Positions 21,885 through 33,524 are shown, numbered from the stretch's first letter. The stretch: 64,000 nucleotides of DNA from Prionace glauca (GCA_037974335.1 CM075760.1:31394902-31458901); one strand, 5' to 3'. Notes: generated by a model not told the origin, from the sequence alone. Made by a program: numbers and translations.

Positions 21885-22012
21885 ACCCCACCGATCGTAT
21901 CTGGATTGACGAGAATGAGGATGATAACAGCAACATCTGGACAACCGCTTCCACATTCATCGTCCTGTTCTTCCTGAGCATTTTCTACAGCGCTGCCGTC
22001 ACTCTGGTGAAG
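21885..22012 (+). CDS. ighm: IgM membrane exon M1
   Basis: It encodes (D)PTDRIWIDENEDDNSNIWTT, an acidic extracellular connector, then ASTFIVLFFLSIFYSAAVTLVK, the transmembrane segment with the polar Ser/Thr/Tyr face typical of antigen-receptor heavy chains that contact the Ig-alpha/beta module. The frame is open from the acceptor at 21884. The proposed end is AAG|GTGAAA at 22012/22013. M2 (ATC AAA TGA) follows at 22146, giving the short cytoplasmic tail K-I-K. If the donor is not used, read-through gives K-V-K and TGA at 22019-22021, so either route ends with an almost identical tail. The exon is intact even though CH4 upstream is broken. Confidence 0.9.
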
Positions 22013-22145
22013 GTGAAATGATTGAATCCACTCACATTTCAAACTGGCAGAATGCATTTGAAACATCTCTCAATGTTTCACTGATTAAAACTGCAACATT
22101 AATGTCCCGCATCATAAACATCATTATTGTATCTTTCGGTTACAG

Positions 22146-22154
22146 ATCAAATGA
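22146..22154 (+). CDS. ighm: IgM membrane exon M2 (coding part)
   Basis: Acceptor TTCGGTTACAG at 22145, then ATC AAA TGA, giving the last two residues IK and stop. The length and position match the tiny M2 exon of other vertebrate mu genes (VK-stop). A second copy with the same acceptor context lies at 55222 (ATC AAG TGA), so this short exon was carried in a duplication and is conserved. Confidence 0.75.
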   Translation: MK

Positions 22155-22640
22155 TGAGTTGAATTTTGGACGCTGCAGACTTCCCACAACTCATTATCAA
22201 GATCTCTGTACGACACAAGTACAATATCTGCCCTTGGTGACTCTATCAGTAAAGTTCTCTCAGTTTATCATCCTGAATCTAAAACTGAAGCAATCACAGA
22301 CGTTACTTCAGTTTTCAGTGTGAAAAGTACGATTTTTTTTGTTATAATGTAATTGTGGTTAATAGTTTCCCCGTAGTTTAAATGTCACGTATGAATAAGA
22401 AACTTTCCTCATTCCTTATTCACGTTTGTTAATTCCTCTTTCTATTAAGGTCCTGTTTTCTCTTTCTGGTGTATGTAACAGGTGTACAAATATTGACGGA
22501 TTCCCTGCATATGTGTTCTGTTCTCAATGTGAAGCTCAATCGCTATGTTCATTTTTCTAACTTTAAAACATAATTTCGCCGTAAAATATTCTCTGTTTTT
22601 TTAAATAAATATTGAATAAAAAATTAACCATCCCTGGCTT
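22155..22640 (+). other. Membrane IgM 3'UTR
   Basis: This continues from the M2 stop to AATAAA-type signals at about 22604-22618 (AAATAAATATTGAATAAAAA). It is closely matched by 55231-55685, which supports its identity as transcribed IgM 3' sequence. Confidence 0.65.
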
Positions 22641-24450
22641 TGCTTAATTTCGTTCTCCTAAACCTATCAACTCCGCTCCATTTCCCTATGACAATGGTTT
22701 TCCCCTTTTCCCAAACAGGCATGTTCCCCCAGTCATGTGTGGGATATGATTGAACTCAAGGTGTTTTCGTGAAAGAGCCACTGCGCCAACCATTAACAAT
22801 TCGTGTAAAGACACCTTCATCTCTGCCTTCTCATGATAAAATCCAGAGAGGAAATGAGTGAAGAATGAGGGGAACCTCGGTGATTTCACTCATAAACTGG
22901 TCTGTCACTGACTACTTTCAGGTAATTCTAAACAGCAAAGGCTCTGCTTCATCAGAGACCGATGTAGGACAGTGTGCAGAAGAAGATAGTTTCCTTTACA
23001 CTGCCCCTTAAAATACTATCAGTGTCGCTGCAGCATGGGTTAACAGAGAGAATCCCTCTATATATCCCCCAATGAAATGCTTCCAAGGCAGTCATACCAC
23101 AAGCTCGATCGAGAACACATACAGGACAGAGGTGTAAACCGTGAGGTGAAACCAAGAGATTGTGGTGTATGTATATGAGTACATCATTGATTACAAATTT
23201 CCAAATTATTACTAATTCCAAAGTATTACTAAGTGTTCTGGGATAATTTGAGACGACCAATACTGTTTTTAACTATAGACAATATAAAACTCACGAGGCA
23301 GATATCTCCATATAAGGACGTAATATTTGTTGAAAATGAAAACAAAACAAAAGCAGCTGCTCGGAGGTCACCAAAAGGGTGAAGTAGCTTTGGAATAGAG
23401 CGACAGAACCTTTCCAATGCATCAAACATGTATAATCAAAAACAAATAGATTAAAGATTTCCTGATATTATTCCTGCCTTATTATTTTAAAATCAATTAC
23501 ATTCAGCAAAAAAACATCAATAATAATTCGTGACAAATTTCTCAGCGAATCACATTTTACATCCCTGCAGAATGATATCTCATTCGTCCATTTAATTTGG
23601 ATGCTGACTCCCTTCTTGGATGAACACACTTCCCTGTTGCTGTCTAACTAAGGACACTCATCTGTCGGTCAAAGTGAGCATTCCCACCGGCTCATTCCCA
23701 GGACTAGATAGAACGTGATCCTGCAGCATGGCACAATCTATTCTATGTCTAAGCATTGAATGCCCCCATTCATAAAGCTGCAAAATGTGTTCCCTCGCCA
23801 GAAACCTTCAGCTATGAGTTCTGCTGACCACGAAGGTTTTCAAGCCATAGGCTCTCAACTCTTCGATGTTACCATCATACCTTACAGTGACTTGCTTTTG
23901 GTTGAATTGAACAACAATTCATTCAATACATAAAATACATTTAAAATAAGAGCATATATTTTTATAGTCATAATTATTTATTTAATTTTCTTATTCATCC
24001 GAATGTGTGTAAAGTAATTATTTCATTACCTTATTGTTTCAAGAAACATTTAACTCTTTGCAATATCTCGTGTATTCTGTTAAAAACATTGTAAATTGGT
24101 TAATAATTTCCCCCTTCAGTCGTATTTCACATAAGCACATCATCGATTACAAATGTTCAAATTATGACAAGATTGAAATCTATGGGATTGACCAGAGAGA
24201 AAAAAGAGCAGAATTTTCAAAAACTGGGGCCCATTTGGCACTAGTAACTATTTATTCTCCCAGGCTGGGGCCTTACTGATACAAAGAATTCAGCTTCACA
24301 TTTGGTTAAAATTCACAAAGATGGATTTTTTCTCTTACTTTTTCATGAGATAGAGAAAGACCCCACTCAACAGAAAACACACTGAAAGTCTGGTTGTAAC
24401 CATTAAGCATCTCCCACTGCCTTCTGTTTCTGGTTTGCATTTCTCCATGT
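22641..24450. other. No gene seen
   Basis: The first part, to about 22820, is shared with 55690-55875 and is IgM downstream flank. The remainder is unique A+T-rich sequence without recognisable exons, tRNAs or repeats. Confidence 0.5.
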
Positions 24451-24451
24451 T

Positions 24452-24871
24452 CAATAAGATCATGGCTGATCTGTCGTGGCTCAGTTCCACATTCCCGCCC
24501 TCTCCCCGTTACCCTTAATCCCCCCTCTTATCAAAAACCCATCAACCCGCTTCTTAAAAATATTTAGCGAGATAGCCTCCACCACTTCAACAGGCAGAGA
24601 ATTCCAGAGATTCACCACCCTTTGAGTGAAGAAGTTCTTCCTCAACTCCGTTCTAAACCGCTACCCCTTGATCTTGAGGCTGTGCCCCCTAGTTCTACTG
24701 TCCTTTCTGAGCGGGAAGAGTCTCACCACCTCTATCCTATCCATCCCATTCATCATCTTATACGTCTCAATGAGATCTCCCCTCATTCTTCTAAACTCTA
24801 ACGAGTACAAGCCTAGTTTATTCTCGAAGGGCCAGATGGCCTATTCCTGCTCCTATTCCTTATGTTCTTAT
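24452..24871 (+). mobile_element. Family B LINE 3' end with 5' inversion
   Basis: Positions 24452-24820 match family B coding/3' sequence in reverse orientation (CAATAAGATCATGGCTGATC through CGAGTACAAGCCTAGTTTAT). They are joined at about 24821 to the forward 3' tail (TCTCGAAGGGCCAGATGGCC to TTATGTTCTTAT). The two parts are adjacent stretches of the same element with only a few bases missing. This is the layout produced by twin priming during reverse transcription. Confidence 0.85.
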
Positions 24872-25140
24872 TCCCCCTGATACAAATTCCCAGAATTCAC
24901 TGAGCATCATTCCAGGGACCCTCTCTCCCTGTTCTGTTCTGTCTGATATCATCCATCTGAAATCACGGAAAACCCATGGGATGTGCCTTGTTTCCATCTG
25001 CCATTTCATGTGCACTATTGTTTTGACGATAACTTTTATTTTGTTACTCCTCATATACCACATGTTAATTCTGATTGCTGCATTGCGAGATTGGTGTTGC
25101 AAATGTTTGCAAATGATTGGTGTTTCTGACTTTAGACAGC

Positions 25141-25840
25141 AACGTTATGAAGGGGATAGATAGAGTAAATGGTGGTAAGCTTTTCCCGCTATTAGAAATG
25201 GATAGAACGAGGGGTCACGGGCTTAGGGTGAGGGGGGCTAGGTATAAGACTAATATTAGAGGGCAGTTTTTCACACAAAGGGTAGTGGGGATGTGGAATG
25301 CACTGCCGAGTAAGGCGGTGGAAGCAGGCACGCTAGGGTTGTTTAAGAGTCACTTGGAGAGCCACATGAGCGGTCTACATTTAGGGGGATATAGGAGGCC
25401 TTACTAAACATTGTAGGCTTGGGATTCAGTTTTAGCCTCAGGGATGTAGAGTCTTTTTAATAATTAATTTTTTGTCTCCACAGGCATTTAAGTCCAGCAA
25501 GGGGCATGCGTGCGGGAGGTTGTGGTGGGCTGCTCTTGGATGTTGCTTCGGGAGTTGCCTACTGCTTCATGTCGTTGGTGTGCTTAAACTGGACCATCTC
25601 GAGGGCAACATGACAGCTCAGAGACTATCTCTGTTGCTGTGCGGACACATGGATTTGGGCCTGTGTCCGTGGGAATTTGCGCGTTCTCCCCGTGGTTGCG
25701 TGGGTTTCCTCCGGGTGCTCCGGTTTCCTTCCACATCCTAAAAATGTGCTTTTAGGATAGGTCACTGACAATGGGACAGCGGCACGGGCTCGTTGGGCCG
25801 AAGGGTCTGTTTCCCGTGCTGTGTTGTTCTTTGTTCTTTG
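25141..25840 (+). mobile_element. Family A' CR1-like LINE 3' end
   Basis: The open C-terminal ORF2 from MKGIDRVNGGKLFPLLEMDR to HMSGLHLGGYRRPY is followed by a 3'UTR with the V-SINE-like block and a TTGTTCTTTGTTCTTTG tail. It ends only 16 bases from the stop codon of the oppositely oriented receptor gene. Confidence 0.9.
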
Positions 25841-25856
25841 AAAGCATTACCAGACA

Positions 25857-26779
25857 TTAACTAGATGATAAAATAATGTTCAACCTAAAGCAACTGGTGA
25901 AAATGGAGAAGGGAAGTAACAGAACCTTCTTCAGTTCATTTCGGAACTTGGTTTGGGCTACTGCATAGATAAAAGTGTTGTTACAAGAACTGAGTAACTG
26001 GAGCATGTTTGTAGTTTCTTGAAGGATGAAGTGTGGGTTATTGAAATCCAGGCCGGTGAAGTAGGCCTCACCCGTAATCCGCACGTAGAGGAAATGTCCG
26101 ACGTAGGTGGCCCACAAGAAGAGGAAACTGAGTGAGATGGTGAATAGCAAGACAATGGATCTCTTGCGGTTCGCCATCTCTGGATCTCCATGATTCTCGG
26201 TGCTCCGGAGTCTCCTGCGGGCTTTGCTGGCCACTAAAATGTGCTTCACTGTTAGAGCGTTGAGAATCAGAATGAGGAGGAATGGTAGAAAGGGCGTTAA
26301 TATATGGTCCAGCCAGTCATAGGCCTGCCAGGCAGGCAAAGAATAATAGCTGGACATAATATCACAGAACCAAGGCACCCCGTCCAGGATGTACAAGGGC
26401 TGATAGGTGAAGTAGAAAGGGGTGTTCTTGACGTAGCTTAGAGTACAAATAAATCCTATAACCAGCAATGCTGTTTTCTCAGTGCAGTATCTGGCCTTTA
26501 GTCTCTGACAACAGATGGCCACATACCGGTCTAAGGTGAAAGCCACTGTTAACCAGACTGAACCATCCCGTGTTGAATACACCAGCACAGTGCTGACAGC
26601 ACATCCGGGGGTGGTAGATAGGACACTGTACCTGAAGTAAATGCCACCTATCCGGTTGAGGATAACAGCGGTAACCATGACAAGGAAATCGGTCACTGCT
26701 ATCGCCACGAGGTAGTAGGTGATGCACCGCGAGAGTCCGCACCGTCCACGGGATAGGATGATGATCGCCATCAAGTTGG
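25857..26779 (-). CDS. GPR139-like G-protein coupled receptor 2, exon 2
   Basis: Main exon of a second rhodopsin-class receptor of the GPR139-like group. It has TM1 end ANLMAIIILSRGRCGLSRC, TM2 YYLVAIAVTDFLVMVTAVIL, the TM3 cysteine (GCAVSTVLVYS) with canonical DRY (FTLDRYVAICC), ECL2 cysteine VPWFCDIM, a basic third loop (RARRRL-like KARRRLRSTENHG), TM6 SIVLLFTISLSFLFLWA and TM7 CNNTFIYAVAQTKFR. The acceptor is TTTTCCAG at 26780, and bases CC complete an alanine codon with the G of exon 1. With exon 1 it gives 330 residues and no stops. A LINE tail starts 16 bases beyond the stop, so the 3'UTR must run into antisense LINE sequence. Confidence 0.88.
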
Positions 26780-27101
26780 CTGGAAAAGAAAAAAAAAGGG
26801 AGAGATGTTACCGAGCGGACTTCAAAAAACAGCTACTCACTGATCCAATCAGTGACTTAAACATTTTTGATCCATTCATTTGTCACCTCCGGATTTCAAT
26901 AATTGCAAAGCCATCACTATTTATTATACGGCCACTGCTGGATTAAATATCTGTCATTTCATTGAAGATAACAATCACTCATTGTCAAAAATTCCGTTCT
27001 CTGACCACTGATTTTGATTGCGGTGGTGACTCTTTAAAATATTGATGTTCTGTTTTGATGGTGGGCTGAACATTCAGATGCCCACAATCCCATGTTGACC
27101 A

Positions 27102-27395
27102 TAAGCGGCATGGTGGTACAATGGTTAGCACTGTGACCTCATAGCGTCAGTGACCTGGGATCGGTTCCAGGCTTCAGTCGCTGTCTATCTAGAGCCTGTG
27201 CGTTCTCCCCATGTGTGCGCAGTTTTCCACCATGTGCTCTGGTTTCCTCCCACATTCCGAAATACGTGCTGCTTGCCAAATTCATCCGCTATGTACCTGA
27301 ACAGGCGCCAGGCTGAGGCGGTTAGGTGATTCTCACAGCAACTTCATTGCAGTGTTAAATGCAAGTTTACATGTAACTAATAAGTAAACTTCAAC
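27102..27395 (+). mobile_element. V-SINE, diverged
   Basis: Head AAGCGGCATGGTGGTACAAT, B-box-like GATCGGTTCCAGGC, central domain remnants and the tail CAACTTCATTGCAGTGTTAA. It lies within the 1.4-kb intron of receptor gene 2. Confidence 0.8.
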
Positions 27396-28210
27396 TTAAG
27401 ACAAAGTAAGAACCGACGCTGTATATGTTTACTTTCTAGTGTAGCCCATGACGTTGCATGTCATCAAACAGCGCCTCAGGATAACAGCGACTGAAATCCT
27501 TTCTGATACCTAGACCCATGACCATCGAAATAGACTCCGTGCATTCTCGGTGAACTGCAACTGACCCAAAACATTTGTTTCCAATGCTCTTACTCATGCC
27601 CCAACCCCGTTCACCCAGTAGCACTGTGCTTGCTGAGCTGTTATGAACCATTGAGTAGTTACACCTCCGTTTTAGTGCTCCCTCCATATGATCCATTACC
27701 TCGTTAGCCTCGTCAGCCTCTCCAATCCCCATCCATGTAAATGCTGCAGCCCTACAACTATCTGAGATGGTAATGTTTTTCTATATTTGCCCTGTTGTCA
27801 ATTCCAGATATTAACGATCCATCATTGTAGTTATCTCTTTCGCTGTCTGGGACCTATTCCCTGGAATTCTCATCGTCAAAGTATCAGTTTTTTTTCTCCC
27901 TTACCTTATCTGAGATTTATTGAGATAACATACTTCTTTGATCAAACATTTAGCACTCTTGCTTGATACACATTTCTCTGGTTCAGTAGAAATGTTGAAC
28001 AACATAGCGTGTGTGCAATGTTACAATTATAATTTATATTCCTGCATTTTAGTAAGCAGTTTTTCTACAGGTATGAAATGCAATGTGCCGAAATGCGAAT
28101 GTCATACTGCATAATGCAAATGGAAGTAATGCACTCTTATACACTAAAATACAATGAGACGTTTATCAGCACAAGACAAATGAGCAATTTAGCTGACATT
28201 CATCTCTTAC
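27396..28210. other. Intron of GPR139-like gene 2
   Basis: Nothing else recognised. The donor GTAAGA begins at 28210 on the minus strand. Confidence 0.5.
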
Positions 28211-28280
28211 CTGGGACACCAATGGCAGCGAGTATTGGATAATAAATAGCATAAAATGGTCCATTCGCTGGCCCATGCAT
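28211..28280 (-). CDS. GPR139-like receptor 2, exon 1
   Basis: It encodes MHGPANGPFYAIYYPILAAIGVP plus one base, ending CCCAG|GTAAGAG at 28211/28210. An in-frame TGA lies just upstream of the ATG (about 28286), which fixes the start. The exon layout is identical to gene 1: short extracellular N-terminus, TM1 entry, codon split after base 1. The 1431-base intron leads to exon 2 at 26779. The two receptors flank the IgM remnant on both sides and share orientation. Confidence 0.88.
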
Positions 28281-29776
28281 CACCTTTCAGAAACTAATTG
28301 AATTCTGCAAGTTGCACATACGATCAGCGCAAGAGCAAAAGACTCTTTCCTTTATACCAGGTCAGAGTCTCCAGAGGGACAGTTAAATTACAACATCTAC
28401 ATTATTAACAGGTCAGAGAACAAACAGATTAAAAGATGATTTCATGCCTTTCATTTGTTACATTAGTTAGGGAGTTGAACATATTGCCAACTTGGGTGAA
28501 TTGTTGTCTGCAAATTTGCGGCACCTACTCGGCCCATAAGTCTCCGCCAAGTCTCGGTCCTGGCATCTGCACCAATCAAAGTGCCTATTTTGTATACCGA
28601 GCTAAGGTCACATTTCTAATGAAAAACATATCTTCCTATCCTACCATAATGTGGTTATAATTGACGAGTTGATTTGTTTTTTTGTTAACTTCCTCGTGTT
28701 TAGTATTCTGTTGTTATACAAAGATTTGAACAGATTTACAATCGAACAATTTGAAATAACTATTTGCTAACATGGAGGAGGTGTATGAAGTGGAACCCAT
28801 CACAAGCAAATGCTGCACTCTGTGGAAACACCACAGCACTTAGGTTGTTCTGATAGATCACACATGTTGAAAGTGCTTTCAAAAGATCAAGAACGAATTT
28901 AGAATTTCTAGTGAAGGAACTATTGACACGTGCCCTGTTGTGTATATTTTGATGTATCGTTGGGACAAATAATTGTCGAGACATGGTTTAGAACTTATAG
29001 CACCAAGTGCAGTGAACGTGGAGACACTGTCGGAATAAAATAGAAAGATACATTTTTTGGTACAATAATAACTGAGACTAACCCTCATGAAATGCGAGCA
29101 GTACCAAGGTATTTTGGAATATAGTGGAATATATATAAAATTTATTGTCCTTGTACATTGATATCGGAGACAGCGCAAAGTGTAGTGCAAATGCAATCGA
29201 GAGAATTAATCGTCATCTCGCTTGTCAAGAACAAATGGTCGTTCTGTAAGTGAGCTACGGCCTTGATAATATCAACAGGGAAACATGTCAGATAATTCAC
29301 CTCATGCCCACATGCCCTTCGTAGACCTACTGCTTTGCTTTGCTGATGCCCAAATGATTTGAATGACAAAACTTCATGTTCCCTTTCAGAACATTGCAGG
29401 ATACTGGAATCAACGTTGATTTCAAAAACTATGGATATTAACCCTCCTCCCCATCCCTATTAATTTTAACACCCCGTCCCCCACCCCCAACATTGATTGC
29501 TGTTAGTTGTTTTTTCCGATCTCCTGTCCTGCCCCAACACAAGAGAAACCATCCACCTATTTGAGCACCTGTCACTGTTTGGTCAGTTCCATCATTCGCT
29601 CGCCTTTTGCCACAATTAGCATCCTTCATTCCTCCATGAAATCATTAACACTCCTCTTTGTCTTTATGTTCGGGATAGAATTGTCCATATTTCTTTGGTG
29701 CTGACCTATCTACATTCTGTTATTCTACTCCATCGCTTACTATGTAGTTTTTTTTAACTTTTCCTCAGTACTGTAA
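28281..29776. other. No gene seen
   Basis: Unique A+T-rich sequence upstream of receptor gene 2. It presumably includes its promoter, but no specific element could be assigned. Confidence 0.5.
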
Positions 29777-30432
29777 GTAGAACATAGAACATAGAACATT
29801 ACAGCGCAGAACAGGCCCTTCGGCCCACGATGTTGCGCCAACCAGTTACAAAACAATGACCCACTAGCCTAAACCAATCCCTTTTCATCCATAAACCTAT
29901 CCACAGATCTCTTAAACGCCCCCAAACTAGGTGCATTTACAACTGCAGCTGGCAGGGCATTCCAGTCCCTCACCACCCTCTGGGTAAAGAACCTACCCCT
30001 GACATCAGTCCTATAACTACCCCCCCTTAATTTAACGTCGTGCCCCCTCGTGCTAGCTTTCTCCATCCTAGGAAAAAGGCTATCACTATCTACCCTCTAA
30101 ACCTCTAATCATCTTATATGTTTCAATGAGATCCCCTCTTAGCCGCCTTCTTTCCAGCGAAAACAACCCCAAATCTCTCAGTCTCTCCTCATAGGATCTC
30201 CCCTCCATACCAGGCAACATCCTGGTAAACCTCCTCTGCATCCTCTCCAAAGCCTCTCCATCCTTCCTGTAATGTGGGGACCAGAACTGCACACAAAACT
30301 CCAAGTGTGGCCGCACCAGAGTTGTGTACAGTTGCATCATGACGCTGCTAAATTCAATCCCCCTACCAATAAACGCCAAGACACCGTATGCCTTCTTAAC
30401 AACCTTGTCTACTTGATTCCCAACTTTCAGGG
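29777..30432 (-). mobile_element. Family C CR1-like LINE 3' end
   Basis: The tail is at 29777 (AGAACATAGAACATAGAACA on the plus strand). It encodes KVGNQVDKVVKKAYGVLAFIGRGIEF, HLEFCVQFWSPHYRKDGEAL and WNALPAAVVNAPSLGAFKRSVDRFMDEKGLV, matching the full element at 39560-43855. The frame breaks near 30090. The 5' truncation at about 30432 abuts the inverted-repeat arm at 30443. Confidence 0.9.
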
Positions 30433-30442
30433 TGCAGAGTTT

Positions 30443-30620
30443 CTTACTTTTCATGCTAAAGTTAATGGTTAGCTGTCGCTGATACTCCAGTGTTTTTTTC
30501 TCTTTTCTATAATTTTGCCGTTCTTTTAAGTGCTTTATATCTTTTCCAATCTTCTGATGTGCTATTCATCTTTGCACAAGTTATATTTTGTTTTCTTCAA
30601 TTTAATGTTGTCTTTAACGT
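30443..30620 (+). repeat. Inverted repeat, left arm
   Basis: The sequence from TTCTTACTTTTCATGCTAAA to GTTGTCTTTAACG is the reverse complement of 31464-31642, identical by eye except for one T in a T run. The arms are separated by about 840 bases. Confidence 0.92.
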
Positions 30621-30654
30621 AGATCATATATATCTTAAAGATTAATTCTGTCTA

Positions 30655-30720
30655 TCTCTGCAGAAACTTTCAGACCTGCTGAATTTATCCGGCATTTTCG
30701 GTTTTTATTTCATAACGTAG
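30655..30720 (-). repeat. Elasmobranch 'CAGCATCCGCAG' repeat fragment
   Basis: It contains CTGCAGAAACTTTCAGACCTGC and GGCATTTTCGGTTTTTATTTC, a decayed form of the sequence better preserved at 49598-49705 and 35205-35280. The superfamily is not determined. Confidence 0.45.
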
Positions 30721-30849
30721 TGACTATACCATTAAATCAAAACGAACAATGTCTATTGAGCTCCAAATGTCTCCCGACTTCTACAATATTTTCTTTCTCT
30801 ATGGTGTGTGTCTCTGATAATTAATGATGACATTAGAGCGGAATGACCT

Positions 30850-33430
30850 AAGATCAGGAAAGCATGATATGGAGGCAATTTGAGTTGTGGTAAGAAGTGA
30901 TAAAAGTAATAAGTCACTTGTGGGCCCTTACTGCGGCTATATGGTAGGACAGATTATAAAGCAAGAGATAATGTATTCTTGTCAGAATGGTATGATAATA
31001 ATCATGGATGATGTTAATCTACATATAGATAGCAAAAATCAGATGGGTAAACGTAGCATAGATGAGGACATAATAGATTTTTTCCCCTGGGTTATTTCAT
31101 AGAATTATTCGTTTTGCAACCAACCAGTGAGTAAGTTATACTAGACTTGATATTGTGCAATGGAATGGGATTCATTGAAACTTTTGGTGAAGGTACTGTT
31201 TATTAGCAGATATCATAATAATAAGATTGAATTTTGCTTTTAGTTTGAGGGAGAAAAGACTATTATTTTAAACTTAAATAAGGGTAACTATGGGGGAAGG
31301 AAAGTGGAACTCGCGAGAGAGAACAAAAAATGTCTTTAAAGGATAAATCAGTAGAGGTTCAACAAAAGACATTTGAATGGACACTTCAGAACACAAAATA
31401 GATACATTCCAATAAGAAAGTAAAAATTCAGATAGGGACCTAATTTCAGAGGTCATCTAAAAACGTTAAAGACAACATTAAATTGAAGAAAACAAAATAT
31501 AACTTGTGCAAAGATGAATAGCACATCAGAAGATTGGAAAAGATATAAAGCACTTAAAAGAACGGCAAAATTATAGAAAAGAGAAAAAAAACACTGGAGT
31601 ATCAGCGACAGCTAACCATTAACTTTAGCATGAAAAGTAAGAATTTCTTTAGCGATTGAACTAAAAATAGAATTAATAACGTGAGCGATGGCCCCATAAA
31701 AGTGCATCTGGGAAATCGGTAACGGAAAGTTGGGCTGTGGCAGATTACTAAAAGAGGTATTTACACTGGGCTTCATTACAGTGGGCACAAGTAATATCCG
31801 AGAAATAGCTGTAAATCAGGAAATGGAAGTGAGGAAGAACTCAGGAAAGTCAGCATAAGCAGCAAATAGTATTGAACAATTTGTTGGGTCTGTGGGCTGA
31901 GAAATTCCGGGATCTGAATGGCACTCACTGGCTGGTTCTTAAAGAAGTGGCTGATCAGATTGTTGATTGTTTCCAATTTCTCAAAACTCTTGAGTTTCGG
32001 AGAAAATTCTGTTGGAGTGGAAGATCGCAAATGTGACCTTTTTTTTGAATAACAGGTAAGCCATAAGACAGTTAGCATTATCTCAGTCGGAGGAAAAATA
32101 GTTGAAGAGATTATTAAAGATGTTATAGCAGGGCACAGTTCAAGGTAATTAGGCAGAGTCAGCATGATATTGCGAAACGAAAATCACATGTAACCAATGT
32201 ATTGGACTTCCTTGTTGGAGTCACATGTGCTGTGGATGACGGGATATAATGTACTTAGATTTCCAGAAGGCATTTAATAAGGTTTTGCACAAACATGTTA
32301 AATGACATACAAGGGTGCAGGAACCTGCATAACAATTTTATATTCGAAGGCACCTGTATAGCAATTTATATGATAAGCATTTATGTCGGTAGTATGTAAT
32401 AGATATGTATGAATTTATTGTTATCCGGTCACAAAAGGCATGCATGTAACACAATACTAAAAAACACAAAATGGATACTGCCTGGGTTAGCCGCATTCCT
32501 GAATACAATTAGCTGGGAAAAATCATAACTGGTGTCTCTGTTCTCCTATCTGTTCCTGGATGCACGAAAACAAGTTTTACAGTTTTTTTTTTACAAATCT
32601 CTAAGTATTACACAGTTCATTAACCCGTTCCATGCTTCAGCTGGTAAATAGGGAGGACGATAGCTTTGTTTCTCTGGAGGATGTAGACGGGCTGGCCAGC
32701 TCAGCTGATCTATTGCAAACGGAATTCGATCTGGTCAGTCTGAGGTTATGCACTCAGGCAGTACAACCAAGACCAAAGGAAAACATGATAGACATGGAAT
32801 TTCCGAGGAAACGTGGAGTGCATGTACAGCGGTCCATTAATGTAGCAGAACAGGATCATAAAGCAGTTAATAAGTTTTTTTTCAAACTGGAAGCGTTAGT
32901 ACTTTGGGGTCCGATGGGGATCGGTTTTGGGGTCCTTCCATCTGTTATTTATATGAATGATTTAGACTTGAAAGTGGGAACTTGATCGGTGAGTTACCGG
33001 GGATACAAACATTTGTGAGGCGATAAATTGACAGCAGGATAGAGTCCCGTCGCTGGACAATATAGATGAGCTGGTGAGATGGGCTGATCAGTGGCAAATT
33101 GAATTCAATCCCGATCAATGTGAAATGATGTATTCGAGCAGGACAAAGAAGGCAAGGGAATACACCATGACCAAAAGGATCCTGTGAAGCTCCGAGAGGC
33201 TTTGTTGTGGATATGCAGCAGGGCAGGTGGATGAAGAGGTTGATAAAGGCATGTGGTATGCTTGCCATTTTTAGCCAAGGCAAAGAGTTTATGAGAGAAT
33301 GGAGCTGATGTTGTAACGATATAAACTGTTGGTTAGGCAATAGCTGGTGTATTGTGTGGAGTTCTAAAACTCACCTTGCAGGAGTAATGTAATAGCACTG
33401 GAAAAGCTGCAGAGGGCAAACCACTATCCT
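30850..33430 (+). mobile_element. Very old CR1-like LINE (family D)
   Basis: Fragments in order are an endonuclease remnant (IIIMDDVNLHIDS near 31000, resembling the GDFNLP block), a linker containing the right inverted-repeat arm, RT pieces (LDFQKAFNKVLHKH near 32250), VIYMNDLD near 32950, and IDELVRWADQWQIEFNPDQCEMM near 33065-33130. Stops and indels are dense throughout. It is much older than families A-C. Confidence 0.7.
31464..31642 (-). repeat. Inverted repeat, right arm
   Basis: Partner of 30443-30620. It lies inside the family D LINE remnant and reads in that element's sense, so it is probably the original location of the sequence. Confidence 0.92.
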
Positions 33431-33524
33431 TAAATGGTCGGACCGACAGGTGACTCCAAATCCATAGGAATTTGGTTGACTCTTAACTGTACTCTGAATG
33501 GGCTGAATAAAGTAAGAGATCTGC

